Assembly (NCBI RefSeq): GCF_001424545.1
Contig: NZ_LMQL01000010.1
Span: 174,672 to 238,671, forward strand
DNA from: Ramlibacter sp. Leaf400
GTDB lineage: Bacteria > Pseudomonadota > Gammaproteobacteria > Burkholderiales > Burkholderiaceae_C
Length of the DNA: 64,000 bases
Direction of reading: 5' to 3'
Both the position numbers and the translations under genes were made by a program. The notes under the pieces were generated by a model, which did not search any database, was not told the DNA's origin, and saw nothing but the letters and a program-made list of their open reading frames with translations. This document shows, in pieces, positions 32,318 to 39,626 of the stretch; positions within the stretch are counted from its first letter, which is position 1, and every line of letters begins with the position of its first letter.

Positions 32318-33634
32318 ATGAATTTCGCGCTGAGGCATGTCACCGTCGCCGCCGTCCTGGCCCTGACGGGTGCAGGGTTCGCGTTCGCCCAGACGGCTCC
32401 CGCCAAGCCGGCGGCCGCACCGGCCGCGCCCGCCGCGCAGGCGGCGGCTCCTGCGGGTGGCGGCGCGCTCAAGGGCCAGTCGGTCCGCATCGCTTTCATG
32501 GACCCGCTGTCCGGCCCGTTCGCCAACGTCGGGCAGAACCAGCTCAAGAGCTGGCAGTTCGCCGCCGAGCAGCTGTCGGGCAAGACGCCCGCCGGCGTCA
32601 AGTTCGAGGTGGTCGGCTTCGACAACAAGGGCTCGCCGCAGGAAAGCCTGAACACGCTCAAGGCCGCCATCGACCAGGGCTTCCGCTACGTCACGCAGGG
32701 CAACGGCTCGGGTGCCGGCCTGGCCATCCTCGACGCGGTGGCCAAGCACAACGAGCGCAACCCCGGCAAGGAGGTGGTCTACCTCAACTACGCCGCGGTC
32801 GACCCGGCCATGACCAACGAGAAGTGCGATTACTGGCACTTCCGCCTGGACGCCGACACGTCCATGAAGATGGAGGCGCTGACCACCTTCATGAAGGACC
32901 AGCCCAAGGTCAAGAACGTCTTCCTGATCAACCAGAACTACTCGCACGGCCACCAGGTCGCCAAGTACTTCAAGGACGCGATCACGCGCAAGCGCCCCGA
33001 CGTGAAGGTGGTGGGCGAGGACCTGCACCCGATCGGCCAGGTCAAGGACTTCGCGCCGTACGTCGCCAAGATCAAGCAGTCCGGCGCCGACACCGTCGTC
33101 ACCGGCAACTGGGGCCAGGACCTGACGCTGCTGGTCAAGGCCATGAACGACGCCGGCCTCAAGGTGCCGATGTACACCTACTACGCCGGGGTGACCGGCA
33201 CGCCGACGGCGCTGGCCAGCGGCGGCGACAGCGAGGTGTACGTGGTGGCGTATGGCCACGCCAACCAGACGGGCGAGATCGGCAAGTTCGCCGCTGAATT
33301 CAAGAAGAAGTTCAACGACGACTACTACACCTACGCCACCTACAACGGCATCCAGCTGCTCGGCCACGCCATGGCCAAGGTCGGCTCGGCGGACCCGGTG
33401 CGCGTGGCCAAGGCGATGGAAGGCCTGTCGTTCAAGAGCTTCGCCGGCGACGCGCAGATGCGCGCCACCGACCACCAGCTCCAGCAGAGCATGTTCATCA
33501 CCAAGTGGCAGAAGGCCAAGCCGGGCGAGTACAAGGTGGAGAACACCGACTTCACGTTCGTGCCCATCAAGCAGATGGACCCGTACGTGTCGAGCACGCC
33601 CACCAGCTGCCAGATGAAGCGTCCGGCGGGCTGA
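32318..33634 (+). CDS. livK: Branched-chain amino acid-type ABC transporter, periplasmic binding protein
   Basis: 438-residue Leu/Ile/Val-binding-type solute receptor. A signal peptide (MNFALRHVTVAAVLALTGAGFAFAQ) is followed by an Ala/Pro linker and the periplasmic-binding fold: RIAFMDPLSGPFANVGQN, FDNKGSPQESLNTLKAAIDQ, then GTPTALASGGDSEVYVVAYG. The true ligand could be branched-chain amino acids, another amino acid or an amide. ATG 32318 with AGGAGA upstream is chosen over an open frame starting at 32279. First gene of livK-livH-livM-livG-livF; an internal terminator follows. Confidence 0.92.
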   Translation: MNFALRHVTVAAVLALTGAGFAFAQTAPAKPAAAPAAPAAQAAAPAGGGALKGQSVRIAFMDPLSGPFANVGQNQLKSWQFAAEQLSGKTPAGVKFEVVGFDNKGSPQESLNTLKAAIDQGFRYVTQGNGSGAGLAILDAVAKHNERNPGKEVVYLNYAAVDPAMTNEKCDYWHFRLDADTSMKMEALTTFMKDQPKVKNVFLINQNYSHGHQVAKYFKDAITRKRPDVKVVGEDLHPIGQVKDFAPYVAKIKQSGADTVVTGNWGQDLTLLVKAMNDAGLKVPMYTYYAGVTGTPTALASGGDSEVYVVAYGHANQTGEIGKFAAEFKKKFNDDYYTYATYNGIQLLGHAMAKVGSADPVRVAKAMEGLSFKSFAGDAQMRATDHQLQQSMFITKWQKAKPGEYKVENTDFTFVPIKQMDPYVSSTPTSCQMKRPAG

Positions 33635-33652
33635 CCGCAGGCGATCCCCACG

Positions 33653-33684
33653 AGCCGGGTTCCGCCAGCGGTCCCGGCTTTTTT
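33653..33684 (+). terminator. Intrinsic terminator/attenuator between livK and livH
   Basis: AGCCGGG (33653-33659) pairs with CCCGGCT (33673-33679) around a 13-nt loop, followed by six T (33679-33684). It lies 18 bp after the livK stop and 24 bp before the livH start. Partial read-through would give more binding protein than permease, as is usual for ABC importers. Confidence 0.75.
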
Positions 33685-33707
33685 GTGCCCGCACTTCCCG
33701 AGGGTCC

Positions 33708-34655
33708 ATGGAGTTCTTCACGATCTCGCTCCTGAACGGCATCAGCTACGGGCTGCTGCTGTTCATGCTGAGTTCCGGCCTGACGCTGATCTTCAGCATG
33801 ATGGGCGTGCTCAACTTCGCCCACGCCAGCTTCTACATGCTGGGTGCGTACTTCGCGTTCACCGTCGCCCAGCTGGTGGGCTACTGGCCGGCGCTGGTCG
33901 TCGCGCCGCTGGTGGTGGCGCTGGTGGGCGCGCTGTTCGAGAAGTACTGCCTGCGCCGGGTGCACAAGTTCGGGCACGTGCCGGAACTGCTCATCACCTT
34001 CGGGCTGTCCTTCATCATCCTGGAGATGGTGCAGCTGGTGTGGGGCACCAGCTCGGTCGACTACCGCGTGCCGGCGATGCTGGACGGCCCGCTCTTCACG
34101 CTGTACGGCACCAACTTCCCCATGTACCGGGGCTTCATGATGCTGGTGGCGGTGCTGATGCTCATCGCCATCTGGCTGCTGCTCACCCGAACCCGCATCG
34201 GCCTGGTCATCCAGGCCGCGCTCACCCATCCGGACACGGTGGAGTCCCTGGGCCACAACGTGCCGCGCGTGTTCATGCTGGTCTTCGGCGGCGGGGCCGC
34301 GCTGGCGGGGCTGGCGGGCGTGATCGGCGGCAACGCCTTCGTCACCGAGCCGGGCATGGCGGCCGTGGTCGGCTCGGTCATCTTCGTGGTGGTGGTGGTG
34401 GGCGGCATGGGATCGCTTTCGGGCGCCTTCGTGGCCTCGCTGCTGATCGGCATCATCCAGACCTTCGCCGTCGGCATCGACGCCTCGCTGATGGGCGCGC
34501 TCAACTCGGTCGGCGTCAACATCACGCCCTCGACCTTCGGTTTTGCGCTGTGGAAGCTCAAGATCAGCCAGATTGCGCCCATCCTGCCTTACGTCTTCCT
34601 GGTCCTCATCCTGATCTTCCGGCCCAAGGGCCTGCTCGGCACGCGGGAGGGCTGA
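33708..34655 (+). CDS. livH: Branched-chain amino acid ABC transporter permease LivH
   Basis: 315-residue inner-membrane permease forming the channel with LivM. About eight hydrophobic helices are visible, beginning ISLLNGISYGLLLFMLSSGL. The MGVLNFAHASFYMLGAYFAF segment is typical of LivH, and the GGMGSLSGAFVASLLIG loop near residue 230 is the ATPase-coupling EAA-like region. It ends FRPKGLLGTREG, a standard LivH tail. livM starts 4 bp after its stop. Confidence 0.95.
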   Translation: MEFFTISLLNGISYGLLLFMLSSGLTLIFSMMGVLNFAHASFYMLGAYFAFTVAQLVGYWPALVVAPLVVALVGALFEKYCLRRVHKFGHVPELLITFGLSFIILEMVQLVWGTSSVDYRVPAMLDGPLFTLYGTNFPMYRGFMMLVAVLMLIAIWLLLTRTRIGLVIQAALTHPDTVESLGHNVPRVFMLVFGGGAALAGLAGVIGGNAFVTEPGMAAVVGSVIFVVVVVGGMGSLSGAFVASLLIGIIQTFAVGIDASLMGALNSVGVNITPSTFGFALWKLKISQIAPILPYVFLVLILIFRPKGLLGTREG

Positions 34656-34659
34656 ACCC

Positions 34660-36066
34660 ATGTCCACCTTGACCGACTCCCAGTCGCCGGCGGCCAGCCG
34701 CGAGAACACCACCACCGGCGTGCCCATGGCGGTGCCCGGCACCGCGCCTGCGCCGATCCCGGCGCAAGGCCCGCACGAGGGCTACTACGAGTTCAAGCCG
34801 TACAACATCGGCCGCTGGATCGTCTGGGGCCTGTTCGCTGCGCTGCTGCTGGTGGCGCCGATGCTGTTCACCAGCTCGCTGTCCCACACCATGCTGAGCC
34901 AGATGGGCATCGCCATCATCGTCTGCCTCTCCTACAACATGCTGCTGGGGCAGGGCGGCATGCTCAGCTTCGGCCATGCCGTGTATTCGGGCATGGGCGC
35001 CTTCCTGGCCATCCACACGCTCAACCTGGTGGCAGGCAACAAGCTGCCGATCCCGGTGAGCCTGATCCCGATCGCCGGCGGACTGGCCGGCATGGTCTTC
35101 GCGGTCGCGTTCGGCTGGGTGACCACCAAGAAGGCCGCCACGCCCTTCGCCATGATCACGCTGGGCGTGGGCGAGCTGGTCTGGGCTTCGGCGCTGATGT
35201 TCCCGGAGTTCTTCGGCGGCGAGGGCGGCATCTCCAGCAACCGCGTCACCGGTCCCAAGCCCTTGGGCATCACCTTCGGGCCGCAGATCCAGCTGTACTA
35301 CCTGATCGCGGTCTACACCTTCGTCTGCACGGCCGCGATGTTCGCCTTCACGCGAACGCCGCTCGGCCGCATGCTCAACGCGGTGCGGGACAACCCCGAG
35401 CGGGTGGAGTTCGTCGGCTACAACACCCAGGTGGTGCGCTACATCGCCTTCGTGGTGGCGGCGTTCTTCGCCGGCATCTCGGGCGGGCTGGCGGCGCTCA
35501 ACTTCGAGATCGTCACCTCCGAGGTGGTGAGCGGCCCGCGCTCCGGTGCGTACCTGCTGTTCACCTTCCTGGGCGGCGCCACGTTCTTCTTCGGCCCCAT
35601 CATCGGCGCCGTGCTGATGGTGCTGGCCTTCGTGCTGCTGTCCGAGCTCACCAAGGCCTGGCTGCTGTACCTGGGCCTGGTGTTCCTCTTCATGGTGATG
35701 TACGCGCCCGGCGGCATCGCCAGCCTGATCATGATGAACCTGCGCGTGGCGGCCTTCGGGCGGTTGCGGGAGCTGTGGGTCAGCTACCTGGCCCTCGGGG
35801 TGATCGCCCTCATCGTGCTGCTGGGGGCGGCCGGGATGATCGAGATGGTCTACCACCTCAAGCTCAATCCGGCGCTCGGTCCGCAGCTGAAGTTCCTGGG
35901 TGCCACGCTCGATGCGCACGGCCTCAACAGCTGGTTCGGCTGCGCGTTCGTGATGCTCACCGGCATCGGCCTGTTCGAACTCACGCGGCGCCACTTCGTG
36001 CACCAGTGGGGCGAGATCCAGGAGTACATCGAGAAGGAGCTCAAGCGGCGGGAGGCCCTGGCATGA
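34660..36066 (+). CDS. livM: Branched-chain amino acid ABC transporter permease LivM, with extended ends
   Basis: 468-residue permease partner of LivH. A Pro/Ala-rich hydrophilic N-terminal tail of about 50 residues comes before the first helix. LSYNMLLGQGGMLSFGHAVYSGMGAF (about 89-114) is the LivM hallmark, and FLGGATFFFGPIIGAVL marks the coupling loop. After the usual end there are two further hydrophobic segments (SYLALGVIALIVLLGAAGMI and WFGCAFVMLTGIGLFEL) and a charged tail, making it longer than E. coli LivM. It overlaps livG by 4 bp (ATGA). Confidence 0.93.
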   Translation: MSTLTDSQSPAASRENTTTGVPMAVPGTAPAPIPAQGPHEGYYEFKPYNIGRWIVWGLFAALLLVAPMLFTSSLSHTMLSQMGIAIIVCLSYNMLLGQGGMLSFGHAVYSGMGAFLAIHTLNLVAGNKLPIPVSLIPIAGGLAGMVFAVAFGWVTTKKAATPFAMITLGVGELVWASALMFPEFFGGEGGISSNRVTGPKPLGITFGPQIQLYYLIAVYTFVCTAAMFAFTRTPLGRMLNAVRDNPERVEFVGYNTQVVRYIAFVVAAFFAGISGGLAALNFEIVTSEVVSGPRSGAYLLFTFLGGATFFFGPIIGAVLMVLAFVLLSELTKAWLLYLGLVFLFMVMYAPGGIASLIMMNLRVAAFGRLRELWVSYLALGVIALIVLLGAAGMIEMVYHLKLNPALGPQLKFLGATLDAHGLNSWFGCAFVMLTGIGLFELTRRHFVHQWGEIQEYIEKELKRREALA

Positions 36067-36845
36067 ACGACGCTTCGTCCTTCGCGCTCGAACTGCGCGA
36101 CCTGCGCAAGAGCTTCGGCAAGACCGAGATCATCCGCGGCGCCAACCTGACGGTGAGCCCCGGCGAACGGGTGGCGGTGATCGGGCCCAACGGCGCCGGC
36201 AAGTCCACGCTGTTCAACCTCATCAGCGGCCGCTTCGAGCCCACCAGCGGCGACGTGCTGCTCAATGGCCGCCGCATCAACGGCAAGAAGCCGTACGAGA
36301 TCAACCGCCTGGGCCTGTCGCGCAGCTTCCAGATCACCAACATCTTCCCCAAGCTCAGCGTCTTCGAGAACCTGCGCTGCGGCGTGCTGTGGAGCCTGGG
36401 CTACCGCTACACCTTCCTGAAGTTCCTGGCCGACCTGGACGACGCCAACGAGCGCGCCGAGGAGCTGATGCGCATGATCCGGCTGGACAAGAAGCGGGAC
36501 GTGTTGGCCGTCAACCTCACCTACGCCGAACAGCGTGCGCTGGAGATCGGCGTCACCATCGGCGGCGGCGCCGGCGTCATCCTGCTGGACGAGCCCACTG
36601 CCGGCATGAGCAAGAGCGAGACCCGCCGCTTCATCGAGCTGATCAAGGAAGTCACCGTGGGCAAGACGCTGCTGACCGTGGAGCACGACATGGGCGTGGT
36701 GTTCGGCCTGGCCGACAAGATCGCGGTGGTGGTCTACGGGGAGGTGATCGCCTTCGACACGCCCGAGAGGGTGCGGGCCAACCAGCGGGTGCAGGAAGCC
36801 TACCTGGGCTCCCATGTGGCCGATGCGCAGGTGGGGGGCCACTGA
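36063..36845 (+). CDS. livG: Branched-chain amino acid ABC transporter ATPase LivG
   Basis: 260-residue nucleotide-binding subunit. Walker A GPNGAGKST at 41-49, Q-loop SRSFQITNIF near 87-95, Walker B VILLDEP at 172-178, and switch His in TVEHDMGVVF are all intact. The ABC signature reads LTYAEQ (152-157) rather than LSYGEQ-like forms; the second Gly position is Ala. The C-terminal TPERVRANQRVQEAYLG is typical of LivG. Coupled to livM by a 4-bp overlap; livF starts 2 bp after the stop. Confidence 0.94.
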   Translation: MNDASSFALELRDLRKSFGKTEIIRGANLTVSPGERVAVIGPNGAGKSTLFNLISGRFEPTSGDVLLNGRRINGKKPYEINRLGLSRSFQITNIFPKLSVFENLRCGVLWSLGYRYTFLKFLADLDDANERAEELMRMIRLDKKRDVLAVNLTYAEQRALEIGVTIGGGAGVILLDEPTAGMSKSETRRFIELIKEVTVGKTLLTVEHDMGVVFGLADKIAVVVYGEVIAFDTPERVRANQRVQEAYLGSHVADAQVGGH

Positions 36846-36847
36846 AC

Positions 36848-37543
36848 ATGCTGAAGGTCGAGAACCTCCACGCCTTCTACGGCAAGAGTCACGTGCTGCA
36901 CGGCGTGCACTTCGACGTGCAGCCGGGCGAGATCGTGGCGCTGCTGGGGCGCAACGGCTCGGGCCGCTCGACCACCGCCAAGGCCATCATGGGCATGGTG
37001 GACTGCACCGGCCAGGTGGAGTGGAAGGGCCAGCAGGCCCTGGGCCGCAAGCCCTACGAGATCGCCCACCTGGGCATCGGCTACGTGCCGGAGAACCGCG
37101 ACATCTTTCCCAAGCTCACGGTGCACCAGAATCTGATGCTCGGCCAGAAGCGCGCCAACCAGCAGGGCCGCTGGTCGTTCGACGACATGTACGCGATGTT
37201 CCCGCGCCTGAAGGAGCGCCAGCACACCGAGGCCGGCGTGCTGTCCGGCGGCGAGCAGCAGATGCTGACGCTGTGCCGCACGCTCATGGGCGACCCCGAC
37301 CTGATCATCATCGACGAGCCCACCGAGGGCCTCGCGCCCAAGATCGTCGAACTGGTGGCGGGCTACCTGAAGAAGCTCAAGGAGCGTGGCATCTCGGTGC
37401 TGCTGATCGAGCAGAAGCTCACCATCGCCATGGCCATCTCCGACCGGGCCCTCGTGATGGGCCACGGCAGCATCGTGTTCCAGGGCACGCCCGACGCCTT
37501 GCGCGCCGACGCCTACACGCGCAAGGAGTGGCTGGAGGTCTGA
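36848..37543 (+). CDS. livF: Branched-chain amino acid ABC transporter ATPase LivF, Walker A Lys replaced by Arg
   Basis: 231-residue nucleotide-binding subunit pairing with LivG. Walker A reads GRNGSGRST (34-42), so the ATP-binding lysine is R40. The signature LSGGEQQ, Walker B LIIIDEPTEGL and the C-terminal YTRKEWLEV are otherwise normal. In LivF the switch position after Walker B reads IEQKL, as usual for the family. Whether R40 weakens hydrolysis is not known; an asymmetric pair with one good site is possible. A degenerate copy of this gene's last 13 codons lies at 39588-39626. Confidence 0.93.
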   Translation: MLKVENLHAFYGKSHVLHGVHFDVQPGEIVALLGRNGSGRSTTAKAIMGMVDCTGQVEWKGQQALGRKPYEIAHLGIGYVPENRDIFPKLTVHQNLMLGQKRANQQGRWSFDDMYAMFPRLKERQHTEAGVLSGGEQQMLTLCRTLMGDPDLIIIDEPTEGLAPKIVELVAGYLKKLKERGISVLLIEQKLTIAMAISDRALVMGHGSIVFQGTPDALRADAYTRKEWLEV

Positions 37544-37648
37544 GGCGTAGCAGGGGCCCCTGGCGCTGGCGCTGGCATGAGTGCCGCCCCGGTGCTGGGG
37601 CTTTCATGACCAACAGGCTTCAGTTGCAGCGATCACGTCGCTAGCTTC

Positions 37649-37670
37649 TCGGCTCCTTGAGGAGAGCCGA
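37649..37670 (+). promoter_or_regulatory. Hairpin with the metzincin ribosome binding site in its loop
   Basis: TCGGCTC (37649-37655) and GAGCCGA (37664-37670) form a perfect 7-bp stem directly abutting the ATG at 37671. The 8-nt loop CTTGAGGA carries most of the Shine-Dalgarno. It could limit translation, for instance in a temperature- or protein-dependent way. Confidence 0.5.
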
Positions 37671-39560
37671 ATGATCCAAATACTGGCACTGCGTTCCCCG
37701 CGAGCACGGGAGGGCGCGTCAGAACCCTGGCTGCGCACGGCAATGCTCCTGGCCGCAGCCATCTTTTTCGGGCATGAGAGGGCCTACGCAGACACCACGC
37801 CCCCGAAGATGCCTGAGGTGATCCGCGCCGAAGTCGACCTGTGCAGGACGGTCGAACTCGTCTGGCAAAGAGGGTACGACTACGGCTCGCGATTGCGCGA
37901 CTACAAGATCTACAAGGATGGCGTGTACCACGCCACCACCCGAGGCACGCCTTTGCCCGATGCAGCTTTTCGGGACGGCCTGTCAGTTCGTCGCTACAAG
38001 GTGAGCGGGCTCAATCCGAGCCAGACGTATCGGTTTTCGGTCACCTCCATCGACTTCGCCGGCAACGAATCGCCGCAAGCCTTGTTCCCGATGGTCACGA
38101 CGCTCGCATCGAACGCCCCTGCTTGCCTGGACACGGCACCGCCGGCCGTGCCCGAAAGACCCACGCTCCAGGAAAGCAGAAGTTGTCATGAACTCGTCCT
38201 CAGGACCCGCGTGAGCAGCTTCCTGGAAGTGGATGGCTTCTACTGGTATCGCAACAATGTGCTCGCGGGGTACTCAGCGAGGGGGATCGGAGGATGGACC
38301 GACCACGTCGACTTCGCGGGGCTGGAGCCCGGCAAGCCGTATCAGTACGTCGCGCGTGCCATCGACAAGGCCGGCAATCTGTCGAGCCCGAGTCCGGCAC
38401 TCTCGGTGACCACGCCGGAGTGCGGAGGTGTCTCCACAGGCCAAAGCGGGGTCGGAATCGTCGGTGTCTATTTCGACGGCGAGCCTCGGCCACCCACCGA
38501 CCTGAACAAGATGCAGCGGGCCATCTTCAATGCGAGTGGCAGCGGACCCGACAATGCCCAGGCCTGGCTTGCGGAAGTTTCGGGAGGCCGAGCCAATCTC
38601 TACTGGGAAGCCACGTACGGATGGACCAGGCTTCCCCAGACAGCCAGCCAGTACGGATGCACCCTGCTCAACGGCGTCTGGGCCGGCTGCGTCGTGCAGG
38701 ACATCGTCCAGGATGTCCTGGCCCTCCATCCCGGCCACACCGCCTGGGACATCGCGGCCATCTTCGTGGACAGGATGGATCGTGGCTTTTCCTTCGGTTC
38801 AACGGGCGTACCCCGAAAGATCATCGTCGGCACCACGGACAGCGAACCGGTGCGGTCACTCACCAAGAACTTCGTCCATGAGTTGGGACATGCGTTCGGC
38901 CTCTACCACTCGGATGGTCTACTTTGCCCGCCACCGGGTAATGCGCCAGGTGAGAACCCCGGCGTCGGCGAGGTCGGCCGCAGCCAGGCCGACGGTGCAT
39001 TCGGATGCGACGTCGTCGCCTACGGAGACGAGTACACGCCCATGGGCCAGGAGCATCTGCTCCATCTCTCCGCCTTCGAAAAGCTTTTGGTCCGATGGCT
39101 GCCCGCAAACCAGGAGCGGCTCCTGACGGATGGGGCCAACCAGGTCATCTCCCTCTACGCCAACGATCAACCCGGATTGGGGACGAAGATGGCGCGCATT
39201 CCGTGGGACTTCTGGGGCGGCACTCCCGGCTTTTCGCCGTTTTCCTATGTTCTGGATTACTCCACCTTGACGGGGTTCAACGGATCGTTGAGCGGTGCTC
39301 CCGGCCAGTTGCTGAAGGTCGGCGTGGACGTGCGCAAGGTGGCGCGGACGATACAGGGCATGGGATCCGACAACGCCCACCACGTGTGGATCAAGAGACT
39401 GACCGCGGAGTCGCCCATCTTCGTGGATCCCCATCAAGGGCTGAAGTTTCAGCTGCTCCTGCAAGCCAACCCGCCGGAGAATCCGGCCCGAGTTCGCGTC
39501 TGCCGGACCCAACCCGGGGTGAACAGCGATGGGAGCTACAGCACCGCGTGCCTCCCGTAA
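37671..39560 (+). CDS. Secreted metzincin metalloprotease with fibronectin type III-like repeats
   Basis: 629-residue predicted exported protease. The N-terminus is a signal-like region with a long basic n-part and hydrophobic core (LRTAMLLAAAIFFG, about 21-34), with cleavage probable after AYA near residue 40. Two fibronectin III-like domains follow (about 42-145 and 155-250; both contain Y-x-F/V then D-x-A-G-N). The catalytic domain has HELGHAFGLYH (403-413), the HExxHxxGxxH metzincin zinc motif, and a likely Met-turn M458 in YTPMGQ. It most resembles M11/gametolysin-type enzymes. Base and codon use are visibly more AT-rich than neighbours, suggesting transfer. Substrate unknown. Confidence 0.8.
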   Translation: MIQILALRSPRAREGASEPWLRTAMLLAAAIFFGHERAYADTTPPKMPEVIRAEVDLCRTVELVWQRGYDYGSRLRDYKIYKDGVYHATTRGTPLPDAAFRDGLSVRRYKVSGLNPSQTYRFSVTSIDFAGNESPQALFPMVTTLASNAPACLDTAPPAVPERPTLQESRSCHELVLRTRVSSFLEVDGFYWYRNNVLAGYSARGIGGWTDHVDFAGLEPGKPYQYVARAIDKAGNLSSPSPALSVTTPECGGVSTGQSGVGIVGVYFDGEPRPPTDLNKMQRAIFNASGSGPDNAQAWLAEVSGGRANLYWEATYGWTRLPQTASQYGCTLLNGVWAGCVVQDIVQDVLALHPGHTAWDIAAIFVDRMDRGFSFGSTGVPRKIIVGTTDSEPVRSLTKNFVHELGHAFGLYHSDGLLCPPPGNAPGENPGVGEVGRSQADGAFGCDVVAYGDEYTPMGQEHLLHLSAFEKLLVRWLPANQERLLTDGANQVISLYANDQPGLGTKMARIPWDFWGGTPGFSPFSYVLDYSTLTGFNGSLSGAPGQLLKVGVDVRKVARTIQGMGSDNAHHVWIKRLTAESPIFVDPHQGLKFQLLLQANPPENPARVRVCRTQPGVNSDGSYSTACLP

Positions 39561-39587
39561 ACGCGAATCGGCGTAGCCGAACCGCGC

Positions 39588-39626
39588 AGCGATACCTACA
39601 CGCGCAGGGAATCGCTGGAAGTCTGA
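39588..39626 (+). pseudogene. Degenerate copy of the livF 3' end
   Basis: Thirteen codons read SDTYTRRESLEV-stop, against ADAYTRKEWLEV-stop at the end of livF (37505-37543). By hand count 31 of 39 bases match and the stop codons coincide. It lies 27 bp beyond the metzincin stop and overlaps, on the other strand, the last codons of the 39596 kinase. It looks like a remnant left when the metzincin segment entered at the livF tail. Confidence 0.65.

Noticed and set aside
37553..37562. AGGGGCCCCT palindrome after livF as a terminator
   Set aside because: Only a 10-bp palindrome without a loop or T tract.
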